Positions 40,833 through 49,119 of a stretch of 64,000 bases of DNA are shown here, piece by piece. A program made the translations under genes and the position numbers. This DNA is from Streptomyces odontomachi. GTDB lineage: Bacteria > Actinomycetota > Actinomycetes > Streptomycetales > Streptomycetaceae. The DNA lies in assembly GCF_024435355.1 (NCBI RefSeq), contig NZ_JAMJWG010000013.1, positions 62,001 to 126,000 on the forward strand, in the 5' to 3' direction. The notes below the pieces were generated by a model. The model was not told the origin of the DNA. It was given only the letters and a program-made list of their open reading frames with translations, and ran no database searches. Each line of letters begins with the position of its first letter. Positions within the stretch are counted from its first letter, which is position 1.

Positions 40833-41729
40833 GTGCACAAGCAGCGGATGTCCTCCCTCGGCAAGGGACTCAAGCGCCGCGGCAGACTGATGGCCCAGGC
40901 GGTGCGCCCGCCCCGCCGGCCCGCCCCGTGCGCCGCGGACCGCCGCGTACACCCGGACGCCGACGGCCATCACCCCGTCACCGGCTATGTCGCGCCGCGC
41001 GCCCCCCGGCTCGTCGAGTCGCCCGTCTTCGTGCTGTCCTGCGTGCGTTCCGGGTCCACCCTGCTGCGCGTGGTGCTGAACAGCCACAGCCGGATCCGCG
41101 CACCGCACGAGATGCACCTGCGCACCCTGCACGTCCACCTCTCGCGCGGCTTCACCGCCGAGGCCATGCGGGAACTGGCCCTGGACAAGGAGGAGCTGGA
41201 GCATGTGCTGTGGGACCGGCTGCTCCACCTGGAGCTGACCCGCAGCGGCAAGGAACTCATCGTCGACAAGACTCCGCCGAACACCCTGATCTGGCCCCGG
41301 CTGCACCGATGTTGGCCGCACGCCCGCTACATCGTCCTGCTGCGCCACCCCGGCGCCGTCGTCACCTCCCTGACCCACCGCCGCGCCGACCCCGACCCGG
41401 CCGGGATCCGCGCCGAGGTGCTGGAGTACAGCGAGAAGCTGGAGGAGGCACGCCGGGCCCTCGACGCCCATGTGGTCAGGTACGAGGACCTGACAGCGGA
41501 GCCCGCTCGGACCACCCGCGACCTGTGCGACTACCTCGGCGTCCCCTGGGAGCCCGGCATGCTCGACTACGGCAGCACGGACCACGGCGCCTTCCGGCCG
41601 CAGCTGGGCGACTGGAGCGACGACATCAAGTCCGGCCGGATCCACTCCGCACGCGGCGCCGATCCCGGGGTGCGGCTGCCCGTCCGGCTGACCGAGCTCG
41701 CCGAAGCCTGGGGGTACCGCACGGCCTGA
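40833..41729 (+). CDS. Sulfotransferase family protein
   Basis: 298 residues. The PAPS 5'-phosphosulfate loop is LSCVRSGSTLLRVVLNSHSR (residues about 67-86), and the 3'-phosphate region is ARYIVLLRHPGAVVTSL; VVRYEDLTAEP is also typical. A basic N terminus (KGLKRRGRLM) precedes the domain. It would transfer sulfate to an unknown acceptor, perhaps a small metabolite or carbohydrate. GTG 40833 is preceded by AGAGG; ATG 40848 is an alternative. Confidence 0.87.
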   Translation: MHKQRMSSLGKGLKRRGRLMAQAVRPPRRPAPCAADRRVHPDADGHHPVTGYVAPRAPRLVESPVFVLSCVRSGSTLLRVVLNSHSRIRAPHEMHLRTLHVHLSRGFTAEAMRELALDKEELEHVLWDRLLHLELTRSGKELIVDKTPPNTLIWPRLHRCWPHARYIVLLRHPGAVVTSLTHRRADPDPAGIRAEVLEYSEKLEEARRALDAHVVRYEDLTAEPARTTRDLCDYLGVPWEPGMLDYGSTDHGAFRPQLGDWSDDIKSGRIHSARGADPGVRLPVRLTELAEAWGYRTA

Positions 41730-41886
41730 CGCGCGCGGCAAGGGGGAGCGAGTGCGCGCCTACCACGGTCCGAGCGGCCCGCGGCCTTCGGCTACGGGCG
41801 TCCGCGGGCACCCGGTGCGGCCCGCGGCGGAGCTCCCGGGGATTTCTCGCTCATCAGAGCAACGGGGCGCACAATTCAACACTTGT

Positions 41887-41913
41887 CAATAACCTTTCAT
41901 GCAAAGGTTGTTG
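41887..41913. promoter_or_regulatory. Inverted repeat upstream of pyk
   Basis: CAATAACCTTT and AAAGGTTGTTG form 11-bp arms (one mismatch) around CATGC. The sequence is A/T-rich compared with its surroundings and lies 54 bases before the pyk start, where an operator or activator site would fit. Confidence 0.55.
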
Positions 41914-41966
41914 GGTAGTCATGTGCGGCCAATTCTTTACCCACCGGTAGCCCCTAGGCTCGACGC

Positions 41967-43403
41967 ATGCGCCGAGCAAAGATCGTCTGCACTCTGGGAC
42001 CCGCAACAGACTCGTACGAGCAGATCAAGGCACTCGTCGAAGCTGGAATGGACGTGGCCCGCCTTAATCTCAGCCACGGCAGCTATGCCGAACACGAGGA
42101 GCGCTACCAGCGCGTACGCAAGGCCGCCGAGGAGACCGGCCGCAGCATAGGGCTCCTCGCCGATCTTCAGGGCCCGAAGATCAGGCTCGGTCGTTTCCTC
42201 GAAGGTCCTGTACTCCTTGAACGCGGCGACAGCTTCACCATCACGGTGGAGCGGGACGCCGAGGGCGACCGGCAGTGCTGCGGCACCACCTACGAGGGCC
42301 TGGCGGCCGACGTCACCGCAGGTGAGCGCATTCTCGTCGACGACGGCAAGGTCACCCTCGAGGTGACCGACGTGGACGGCCCGCGGGTGCGCACGGTGGT
42401 GATCGAAGGCGGCATGGTCTCCGACCACAAGGGCCTGAACCTTCCGGGCGTGGCGGTGTCCGTCCCCGCGCTCTCCGAGAAGGACCAGGACGACCTGCGC
42501 TGGGCGCTGCGCACGGGTGCCGACGTCATCGCCCTGTCCTTCGTACGCAGCGGCCGCGACATCGACGACGTGCACCGCATCATGGACGAGGAGGGGCGCC
42601 GCGTCCCCGTCATCGCCAAGGTGGAGAAGCCGCAGGCGGTCGAGAACATCGAGGAGATCGTCGCGGCGTTCGACGGCATCATGGTGGCCCGCGGCGACCT
42701 GGGCGTGGAGATGCCGTTGGAGCAGGTCCCGATGGTCCAGAAGCGGGCCGTCGCCCTGGCCAAGCGGAACGCCAAGCCGGTGATCGTCGCCACCCAGATG
42801 CTGGACTCGATGATCGACAATTCCCGGCCCACCCGCGCCGAGGCCTCCGACGTGGCCAACGCGGTGATCGACGGAACCGACGCGGTGATGCTCTCCGGGG
42901 AGACCAGCGTCGGCAAGTATCCGGTCGAGACGGTCCGCACGATGTCCAAGATCGTCACCGCGGCGGAGGAGGACATCCTCGCCAAGGGCCTGCCCCCGAT
43001 CAACGAGCGCACCAAGCCCCGTACGCAGGGCGGCGCCGTCGCGCGGGCCGCGGCCGACATGGGTGACTTCCTCGGCGCGAAGTTCCTGGTGGCCTTCACG
43101 CAGTCCGGCGACACCGTCCGGCGGCTGTCCCGCTACCGCTCGCCGATCCCGCTGCTCGCCTTCACACCGGACCCGGCGACCCGCGCCCAGCTCAATCTGA
43201 CGTGGGGCGTGGAGACCTTCCTCGGACCGCACGTGGACTCCACCGACGCGATGGTGCGGCAGGTCGACGAGGAGCTGCTGAAGATCGGACGGTGCGCCAA
43301 GGGCGACATCGTGATCATCACGGCCGGCTCCCCGCCCGGCGTGCCCGGTTCGACCAACCTGGTGCGGGTCCACCACATCGGGGAGGACGACTCTCCGCGC
43401 TAG
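41967..43403 (+). CDS. pyk: Pyruvate kinase
   Basis: Converts phosphoenolpyruvate and ADP to pyruvate and ATP. 478 residues, full length. RRAKIVCTLGPA, LNLSHGSYAEHEERY, the catalytic-lysine region VPVIAKVEKPQAVENI and the metal site MVARGDLGVEMP are all intact, as are TQMLDSMI and SGETSVGKYPVE. TAGGCT ends six bases before ATG 41967 and there is no Shine-Dalgarno, so a leaderless mRNA is likely. Confidence 0.97.
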   Translation: MRRAKIVCTLGPATDSYEQIKALVEAGMDVARLNLSHGSYAEHEERYQRVRKAAEETGRSIGLLADLQGPKIRLGRFLEGPVLLERGDSFTITVERDAEGDRQCCGTTYEGLAADVTAGERILVDDGKVTLEVTDVDGPRVRTVVIEGGMVSDHKGLNLPGVAVSVPALSEKDQDDLRWALRTGADVIALSFVRSGRDIDDVHRIMDEEGRRVPVIAKVEKPQAVENIEEIVAAFDGIMVARGDLGVEMPLEQVPMVQKRAVALAKRNAKPVIVATQMLDSMIDNSRPTRAEASDVANAVIDGTDAVMLSGETSVGKYPVETVRTMSKIVTAAEEDILAKGLPPINERTKPRTQGGAVARAAADMGDFLGAKFLVAFTQSGDTVRRLSRYRSPIPLLAFTPDPATRAQLNLTWGVETFLGPHVDSTDAMVRQVDEELLKIGRCAKGDIVIITAGSPPGVPGSTNLVRVHHIGEDDSPR

Positions 43404-43411
43404 CACGACGA

Positions 43412-43447
43412 CGGCCGCTGGCGGGGCGTGGTGCCCGGCAGCGGCCG
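43412..43447 (+). terminator. Terminator after pyk
   Basis: CGGCCGCTG (43412-43420) pairs perfectly with CAGCGGCCG (43439-43447), with further pairing inside the loop. It begins nine bases after the pyk stop and lies between pyk and the convergent tRNA gene. Confidence 0.8.
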
Positions 43448-43493
43448 TGGTGTGAGGCCTGCGCGACAGTGCGTCGTGGAAAGTAAGGGGAAG

Positions 43494-43568
43494 TGCCCCA
43501 GGTGGGATTCGAACCCACACTGTCCGCTGTTTGAGAGCGGCCTCTCTAACCAATTGGAGTACTGGGGC
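43494..43568 (-). tRNA. tRNA with anticodon CAA (tRNA-Leu by anticodon), class I shape
   Basis: The 75-base gene folds as a complete cloverleaf: acceptor stem GCCCCAG/CTGGGGC with discriminator A, D stem CTC/GAG, anticodon stem CCGCT/AGCGG with loop CTCAAAC (anticodon CAA, reading the UUG leucine codon), variable loop ACAGT and T arm GTGGG-TTCGAAT-CCCAC. CCA is not encoded. The variable region has only five bases, whereas bacterial tRNA-Leu is normally class II with a long variable arm, so the identity by shape is unusual. It lies on the - strand between pyk and the response regulator. Confidence 0.9.
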
Positions 43569-43668
43569 CTTGGAAAGGAAGGGCGTGGCCACCCCCCTCG
43601 GCCCACTACCCTACCGCAGCTCGGTAGGCTCTTACGAGCAGGAACCTGCCCCGCACCGAGGAGCCCAC

Positions 43669-44325
43669 GTGACCGCCCCCGAGTCCCCTCAGCCCGACGC
43701 TGCCGACGACAAGGCGCATGTCCCTCCGCAGACGACCCGGGTCGTCATCGCGGAGGACGAGGCGCTGATCCGTCTCGACCTCAAGGAGATGCTGGAGGAA
43801 GAGGGCTACACCGTCGTCGGCGAGGCGGGGGACGGTGAGCAGGCCGTCGATCTGGCCCGCGAGCACCGGCCCGACCTGGTGATCCTCGATGTGAAGATGC
43901 CCAGGCTGGACGGCATCTCGGCGGCCGAGAAGATCGCCGAGGAGTCCATCGCCCCCGTGCTGATGCTTACCGCGTTCTCCCAGCGTGACCTGGTCGAGCG
44001 GGCCCGTGACGCGGGCGCCATGGCGTACCTGGTCAAGCCGTTCAGCAAGAGCGACGTGGTGCCCGCCATCGAGATGGCAGTCTCGCGCTTCACCGAGCTG
44101 AAGGCGCTGGAGAAGGAGGTCGCCGACCTCACCCAGCGCCTGGAGACCCGGAAGCTGGTGGACCGCGCCAAGTCGATCCTCCAGACCGAGTACGGCCTGT
44201 CGGAGCCCGCGGCCTTCCGCTGGATCCAGAAGACGTCGATGGACCGCCGCATGTCGATGCAACAGGTGGCCGAGGCGGTCATCGAGGACTCGGCCGAGAA
44301 GAAGGCCAAGGGCCAGGGGCAGTAG
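43669..44325 (+). CDS. ANTAR-domain response regulator (PdtaR-like)
   Basis: 218 residues. The receiver domain has the acidic pair in VVIAEDEALIRLDL, phosphoacceptor Asp74 (LVILDVKMPRLDG) and Lys123 (YLVKPFSK). A coiled segment leads to a C-terminal ANTAR domain (about 150-205: TRKLVDRAKSILQTEYGLSE, then AFRWIQKTSMDRRMSM), which binds paired RNA hairpins and acts by antitermination. The cognate kinase is not adjacent. GTG 43669 follows GAGGAG by five bases; a longer reading frame upstream would overlap the tRNA gene on the other strand. Confidence 0.93.
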   Translation: MTAPESPQPDAADDKAHVPPQTTRVVIAEDEALIRLDLKEMLEEEGYTVVGEAGDGEQAVDLAREHRPDLVILDVKMPRLDGISAAEKIAEESIAPVLMLTAFSQRDLVERARDAGAMAYLVKPFSKSDVVPAIEMAVSRFTELKALEKEVADLTQRLETRKLVDRAKSILQTEYGLSEPAAFRWIQKTSMDRRMSMQQVAEAVIEDSAEKKAKGQGQ

Positions 44326-44378
44326 AGCCCCTGGCCGAGCCGGCACCTTGGCGGGCAACGGTAAGTACGTCGCACGTA

Positions 44379-44408
44379 AGGGGCGCGGGGAACGGCGCGA
44401 GCAACCAC
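44379..44408 (+). repeat. Dispersed repeat, copy D
   Basis: GGGGCGCGGGGAACGGCGCG followed by AGCAACCAC: the repeat core with one change. It lies between the response regulator and the convergent livF. Confidence 0.85.
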
Positions 44409-44518
44409 CTACTGGCCGGTGGTCGGGGTGCGACGGGAACTGCCCCTTCGGGCCGATGGCGACCGGCAAGGTCGCGTCGTGGCCGATCGCGCCCGCGCGG
44501 CGGAGCCGCACATTGACA

Positions 44519-44568
44519 CAGCCCCGCGCCCCTGGGTGGGCGCCCCCTGGAAGGGGCGCACCCCGACA
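44519..44568 (-). repeat. Dispersed repeat, copy H (partial) with hairpin
   Basis: CAGCCCCGCGCCCCT is a shortened inverse copy of the repeat core, followed by a GGGTGGGCGCCCC / GGGGCGCACCC hairpin. Together with copy D it brackets about 110 bases between convergent genes, so it may end transcription from both sides. Confidence 0.6.
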
Positions 44569-44581
44569 TGACTCGGCGACG

Positions 44582-45298
44582 CTAGTCCTCGCCGAGGTAC
44601 GCCTTGCGTACCGATTCGTCGTGGAGCAGGTCGTCCCCGGTGCCGGAGAGGACGATCTTGCCGACCTCCATGACATGACCGTGATCCGCGAGCCTGAGCG
44701 CCGCCTGGGCGTTCTGCTCGACGAGCAGGATGGTCATGCCCTGACCCTTCAGCTCGGCGATGGTCGACATGATCTTCTGCATCATGATCGGCGAGAGGCC
44801 CATGGAGGGCTCGTCGAGCATGAGCAGCTTGGGCCGGGACATCAGCGCCCGCGCCATCGCGAGCATCTGCTGCTCACCGCCGGACAGGGTGCCCGAGGTC
44901 TGCTTCCGGCGCTCACCGAGGATCGGGAACAGCTCGTAGTACCGCTGTATGTCCTTGTCGATGCCCTCCCTGTCGGTGCGCAGATACGCACCGAGCCGGA
45001 GGTTGTCCTCGATGGTCATCCGGGGGAAGAGGTGCCGACCCTCGGGGGAGTGGGCCAGGCCCAGGGCCACGATCCGGTCGGCCCGGTAGCCACGCAGCAC
45101 CTTGCCGTTGAACCTGATGTGCCCGCTCACCGGCTTGAGCAGGCCGGACAGGGTGCGCAGGGTGGTCGTCTTCCCGGCGCCGTTGGTGCCGATGAGGGTC
45201 ACGACGGAGCCGGCCTCGACACTGAAGGAGATGCCCTTGACGGCCTCGATCTTGCCGTAGGCGACTCGGAGGTCCTCGACCTCGAGGAGTGCGGTCAT
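44582..45298 (-). CDS. livF: Branched-chain amino acid ABC transporter, ATP-binding protein LivF
   Basis: 238 residues. Walker A GTNGAGKTT, signature LSGGEQQMLAMARAL and Walker B LLMLDEPSMGL are intact, and the C-terminal region (LLVEQNAQAALRLADHGHVM) is of the LivF type. It powers uptake together with LivG. The start overlaps the livG stop by four bases; it is the last gene of the liv operon. Confidence 0.95.
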   Translation of the reverse strand: MTALLEVEDLRVAYGKIEAVKGISFSVEAGSVVTLIGTNGAGKTTTLRTLSGLLKPVSGHIRFNGKVLRGYRADRIVALGLAHSPEGRHLFPRMTIEDNLRLGAYLRTDREGIDKDIQRYYELFPILGERRKQTSGTLSGGEQQMLAMARALMSRPKLLMLDEPSMGLSPIMMQKIMSTIAELKGQGMTILLVEQNAQAALRLADHGHVMEVGKIVLSGTGDDLLHDESVRKAYLGED

Positions 45299-46206
45299 CG
45301 GTCGTTCTCCTTGGCTGTGTGCCCGACCTCGGCGCTGGTGATCACACCGGTCTCGGCGTCGTCCGCGGCGTCGGCGTCGTCACCGGGAGCGCCGTCGAAG
45401 GGTTCGCCGAGATAGGCGGCGATGACGCGGTCGTCCCCCTGGACGGTGGCGCTGTCGCCTTCCACGAGCTTCTCGCCCTGCACGAGCACCGCGACCCGGT
45501 CGCAGAGATTGAAGATGAAGCGCATGTCGTGCTCGATGACGAGCACCGCGATGCCCCGGTCCCGGATCGCGAAGACCAGTTCCTCGGTGGCCCTGGTCTC
45601 CTGCGGGTTCATGCCGGCGGTCGGCTCGTCGAGCAGCAGCAGCCCCGGCTCGCTGGCCAGTGCGCGGGCGATCTCCAGCTTGCGCTGCTCGCCGTAGGGC
45701 AGGTTGCGGGCGAGGTGCTCCGCCTTGTCGTGCAGGCCGACGAAGGTCAGCAGTTCCAGCGCCCGGGCGCGGCTGCGCGCCTCGGCCTTGTGGAAGCCGG
45801 GGCCGCGCAGCAATGCCGACCAGAGCCCTTCCTTCGTCCGGGTGTGCCGGCCGACCAGGACGTTCTCCAGCGCCGTCATGTTGCCGAAGAGCCGGATGTT
45901 CTGGAACGTCCGGGCGATGCCGGTCGCGGTCACCTTGTACGGCTTGGACGGCAGCACGCTGCCCTTGAAGCGGACCTCGCCCTCGGTCGGCGTGTACAGG
46001 CCGGTCAGACAGTTGAAGAAGGTGGTCTTGCCGGCGCCGTTGGGTCCGATCAGACCGACGATCTCGCCGCTGCCGACGGTCAGGTCGACCGAGCGGACCG
46101 CGGTGAGCCCGCCGAACCGCATGGTGACGCCGCGTGCGTCGAGCACGGTCCGCGCGGCCGGGGCGGCCGTGGAGTGGGCCTCGGGGATGGTGGTGTCGGT
46201 GGTCAT
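45295..46206 (-). CDS. livG: Branched-chain amino acid ABC transporter, ATP-binding protein LivG
   Basis: 303 residues, with Walker A GPNGAGKTTFFN, signature region LPYGEQRKLEIARALA, Walker B LLLLDEPTAGMNP and the LivG feature IEHDMRFIFNLCDRVAVL. An acidic Asp/Ala-rich tail (DGAPGDDADAADDAETG) extends the C terminus beyond the usual length. It lies three bases downstream of livM. Confidence 0.95.
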   Translation of the reverse strand: MTTDTTIPEAHSTAAPAARTVLDARGVTMRFGGLTAVRSVDLTVGSGEIVGLIGPNGAGKTTFFNCLTGLYTPTEGEVRFKGSVLPSKPYKVTATGIARTFQNIRLFGNMTALENVLVGRHTRTKEGLWSALLRGPGFHKAEARSRARALELLTFVGLHDKAEHLARNLPYGEQRKLEIARALASEPGLLLLDEPTAGMNPQETRATEELVFAIRDRGIAVLVIEHDMRFIFNLCDRVAVLVQGEKLVEGDSATVQGDDRVIAAYLGEPFDGAPGDDADAADDAETGVITSAEVGHTAKENDR

Positions 46207-46209
46207 GGC

Positions 46210-48066
46210 TCAGGCCCCTGCCTTGCTGAGGACTGCGGGCGTCTCGGCGAGCGGCGGCATCTCCGCCTCGTGGAACTCCAGCTGACGGCGCCGGTTGGGA
46301 ATCAGGCCCTCGGGCCGGGTGCGCATCAGGATGACCAGGGCGAGACCGAAGGCGAAGAGCTGGTAGTCGCCGAGGAACTGGAGCTTGTTCGGGATCAGGT
46401 AGAGCAGCGCGGCGCCGACCAGCGGGCCGCTGATGGTGCCCATGCCCCCGAGCACGACGGCGGCCAGCAGGAACGCCGAGTTGGGCGGCACGGAGTTGGC
46501 GAACTGGTACTGCTCGGGCGTCACCGTGTACGTCACGTGCGCCTGGACGGTGCCGGCCAGGCCGGCGAGCGTGGCGCCGAGCGCGAAGGCGACCAGCTTG
46601 ACCCGGAACCCGTTGATCCCCATGGCCAGCGCCGCCGTCTCGTCCTCACGGATGGCGATCCAGGCGCGCCCGATCCGGGAGTCCCCGCTGCGCCGGAAGA
46701 CGAGCACCACGACGAGCGTGATGAGCAGCATCAGCAGCATGTAGTTGGCGAACCGGCCGATGGTGAAACCGACGATGTCGTGGGTGACGCCGAAGTCGAA
46801 CCCGAAGATCTTCAGGTCCGGGATGGAGGGGATGCCGTTGGAGCCGTTGGTGATGTCGGGACCCGAGGTGCCGTCCAGGTTGTTGGCGGTGATCCGGAAG
46901 ATCTCACCGAAGCCGAGGGTCACGATCGCCAGGTAGTCGCCGCGCAGCCGTAGCGTCGGCGCACCGATGAGCACCCCGAACACCAGCGAGGCGGCGCCGC
47001 CCACCAGCAGCGCCCCCCAGAACGGCAGATGCACGTGGAAGGGCGAGTACGGGGAGCCGGACACCATGGAGGCGGCGTAGGCGCCGACCCCGAGGAAGGC
47101 CACGTAACCGAGGTCGAGCAGGCCGGCGAGGCCGACGACGGTGTTCAGGCCGAGCGCGACCGTGGCGAAGATCAGGATGTACACGCCGAGGGTGGCGTAC
47201 TGGTCGTTGCTCTGTGTGAAGGGGAAGAGCGCCGCGGCGACGAAGGCGCCGACCAGGGTGACGTTGCGGTGCCGCCCGGTGATCGTGGACACGTGCGAGA
47301 TCAGCCCGGACTTGTTCACGGCAGCGAAGCCGAAGCCGGCGGTGAGCAGGAACCCGACGAACGCCTCGTCGTACTCCGTGCCGATGCCGTAGGTGAAGAC
47401 GCCGAGGCCGACCACCATCGCCGCGACGATGACGAGGATCTCGGCGACCGCCGGGAGCGAGCGCAGCGGGCGCGCGGCCGGGGCGGCGAAGGAGGCGCGG
47501 AAGGTCTCCCAGGACTGCCGGACCTGGTGCCGGAAGCGTTCCCAGGCGGTTGCCTCCGGGTCCGCGGGATGCCGCTCGGGTGGCTGGAAGGGCAGTGCCA
47601 TGGCGCCGAGCAGGGTGGCCAGCGAGACGACGGCCACGACCCAGCCGCCGGGCTCCAGGTTCGCCAGGCCGCCCAGCTCGACGGCGATGGCCAGAACCGT
47701 GTACCAGGCGGTGGTGAAGGCGCCCAGCGCGGCGAGCCGGAGACCGGGGTCGGCCGACGCGGGGGCCAGGAAGCGCAGCGGCTTCACGCCGTACGAGGCC
47801 AGCCCCAGCAGCGTCGTCAGGGCGCCGGCGACCAGCACCAGCCATTGCAGGCCGCCCGGGTAGGCGTAGACGGTCAGATCGCCCGGGAAGGCGGCGGTCC
47901 AGGTCCAGGACAGGAAGCAGGACAGCACCGTCAGGAAGCCGCCCGCGGTGGCCGTGGCCCGAGCCGCCTTCTCGGGCAGGGGTATCAGTCGGTGCCCGGC
48001 GGGCGCGGTGCCGGCGCCCTTGCTGCGGTCCTTCGCGGGGGTGCTCTGTGTCGGCTGTGTGGTCAT
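46210..48066 (-). CDS. livM: Branched-chain amino acid ABC transporter permease LivM
   Basis: 618 residues, much longer than the roughly 420 of E. coli LivM. The N-terminal third has about four extra hydrophobic helices and a charged linker (PERHPADPEATAWERFRHQV), in the position of the DUF3382-type extension. The C-terminal core has the LivM motifs VGLAGLLDLGYVAFLGVGAY, RLRGDYLAIVTLGFGEI and IRTRPEGL-like RTRPEGLIPNRRRQ. ATG 48066 is chosen; its ribosome site is weak, but livH ends just seven bases upstream, so coupling is likely. Confidence 0.93.
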   Translation of the reverse strand: MTTQPTQSTPAKDRSKGAGTAPAGHRLIPLPEKAARATATAGGFLTVLSCFLSWTWTAAFPGDLTVYAYPGGLQWLVLVAGALTTLLGLASYGVKPLRFLAPASADPGLRLAALGAFTTAWYTVLAIAVELGGLANLEPGGWVVAVVSLATLLGAMALPFQPPERHPADPEATAWERFRHQVRQSWETFRASFAAPAARPLRSLPAVAEILVIVAAMVVGLGVFTYGIGTEYDEAFVGFLLTAGFGFAAVNKSGLISHVSTITGRHRNVTLVGAFVAAALFPFTQSNDQYATLGVYILIFATVALGLNTVVGLAGLLDLGYVAFLGVGAYAASMVSGSPYSPFHVHLPFWGALLVGGAASLVFGVLIGAPTLRLRGDYLAIVTLGFGEIFRITANNLDGTSGPDITNGSNGIPSIPDLKIFGFDFGVTHDIVGFTIGRFANYMLLMLLITLVVVLVFRRSGDSRIGRAWIAIREDETAALAMGINGFRVKLVAFALGATLAGLAGTVQAHVTYTVTPEQYQFANSVPPNSAFLLAAVVLGGMGTISGPLVGAALLYLIPNKLQFLGDYQLFAFGLALVILMRTRPEGLIPNRRRQLEFHEAEMPPLAETPAVLSKAGA

Positions 48067-48073
48067 CGTGATC

Positions 48074-49003
48074 TCACGCCCTGTCCGCGACGCGCTCGCC
48101 GAAGAGACCCTGCGGCCTGACGAGGAGTACGACGATGAGGAGTACGAAGGCCCAGACGTCGGCCCAGGTCTGGCCGCCGAGTTGCTCCATGCCGGGCACG
48201 TTGGAGATGTAGGCGGTGGTGAGGGTCTCGGCGACGCCGAGGACCAGACCGCCCACCATGGCTCCGTAGATGTTGCCGATGCCACCGAGGACGGCCGCCG
48301 TGAAGGCCTTCAGGCCCATCAGGAAGCCCATCCGGTAGTTGATCTGGCCGTACTTCAGACCCCAGGCGACGGCGGCGATGCCGGCGAACGCGGCACCGAG
48401 GGCGAAGGCCACCACGATGACCCGGTCGGTGTTGATGCCCATCAGCTTGGCGGTGTCGGGGTCCTGCGCGGTGGCCTGCATGCCGCGCCCGATCCGGGTG
48501 CGCATCACGAACCAGCCGAGGAACGCCACGCACAGGACGGAGGCGACGATCAGGAAGACGTCACCGGTCTGGATGTCGGCGCCGAGGATGTGGAACGGCC
48601 CGCCGGCGATCTGCGGGAAGGTCCGTGACGACTTGGCGCCCGGGTACCACGCCCAGACGGCCTGCTGGAGGGCGAGCGAGAGGCCGATCGCCGTGATCAG
48701 CGGTGCCAGTCGCGGTGCGCCGCGCAGCGGCCGGTAGGCGAAGCGTTCCGCACCGATGCCGATCAGTCCGGCGATGACGATCGCACCGATGATCATCAGG
48801 GGTAGGGCGACCCACATGCTGGTGCCGGACGGTAGCCACAGCCACACGGTCAGGGCGCCGAAGCCGCCGGTCATGAAGATCTCACCATGGGCGAAATTGA
48901 TGAGCTGGACGATGCCGTAGACCATCGTGTAACCGATGGCGATCAGGCCGTACATGGCTCCCAGGAGCAGGCCGTTGACCAGCTGTTGCGGCAGTTCGTG
49001 CAC
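48074..49003 (-). CDS. livH: Branched-chain amino acid ABC transporter permease LivH
   Basis: 309 residues and eight or so membrane helices. LVNGLLLGAMYGLIAIGYTM, GIVQLINFAHGEIFM, KAFTAAVLGGIGNIYGA and MVGGLVLGVAETL are classic LivH motifs. The GTG start at 49003 follows GGAGGG. It forms the membrane pore with LivM. Confidence 0.95.
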   Translation of the reverse strand: MHELPQQLVNGLLLGAMYGLIAIGYTMVYGIVQLINFAHGEIFMTGGFGALTVWLWLPSGTSMWVALPLMIIGAIVIAGLIGIGAERFAYRPLRGAPRLAPLITAIGLSLALQQAVWAWYPGAKSSRTFPQIAGGPFHILGADIQTGDVFLIVASVLCVAFLGWFVMRTRIGRGMQATAQDPDTAKLMGINTDRVIVVAFALGAAFAGIAAVAWGLKYGQINYRMGFLMGLKAFTAAVLGGIGNIYGAMVGGLVLGVAETLTTAYISNVPGMEQLGGQTWADVWAFVLLIVVLLVRPQGLFGERVADRA

Positions 49004-49119
49004 CGCGGTCCCTCCGACTTTTCGGGGTGCCGGGCACCGTGGCCCGGGGTGACGCCGCGCGGGCGCCATGGTGGGCGTCCCGCGCGGCCGGTGGGTTGTG
49101 GGTGTTGCTCGGGGGCTTG

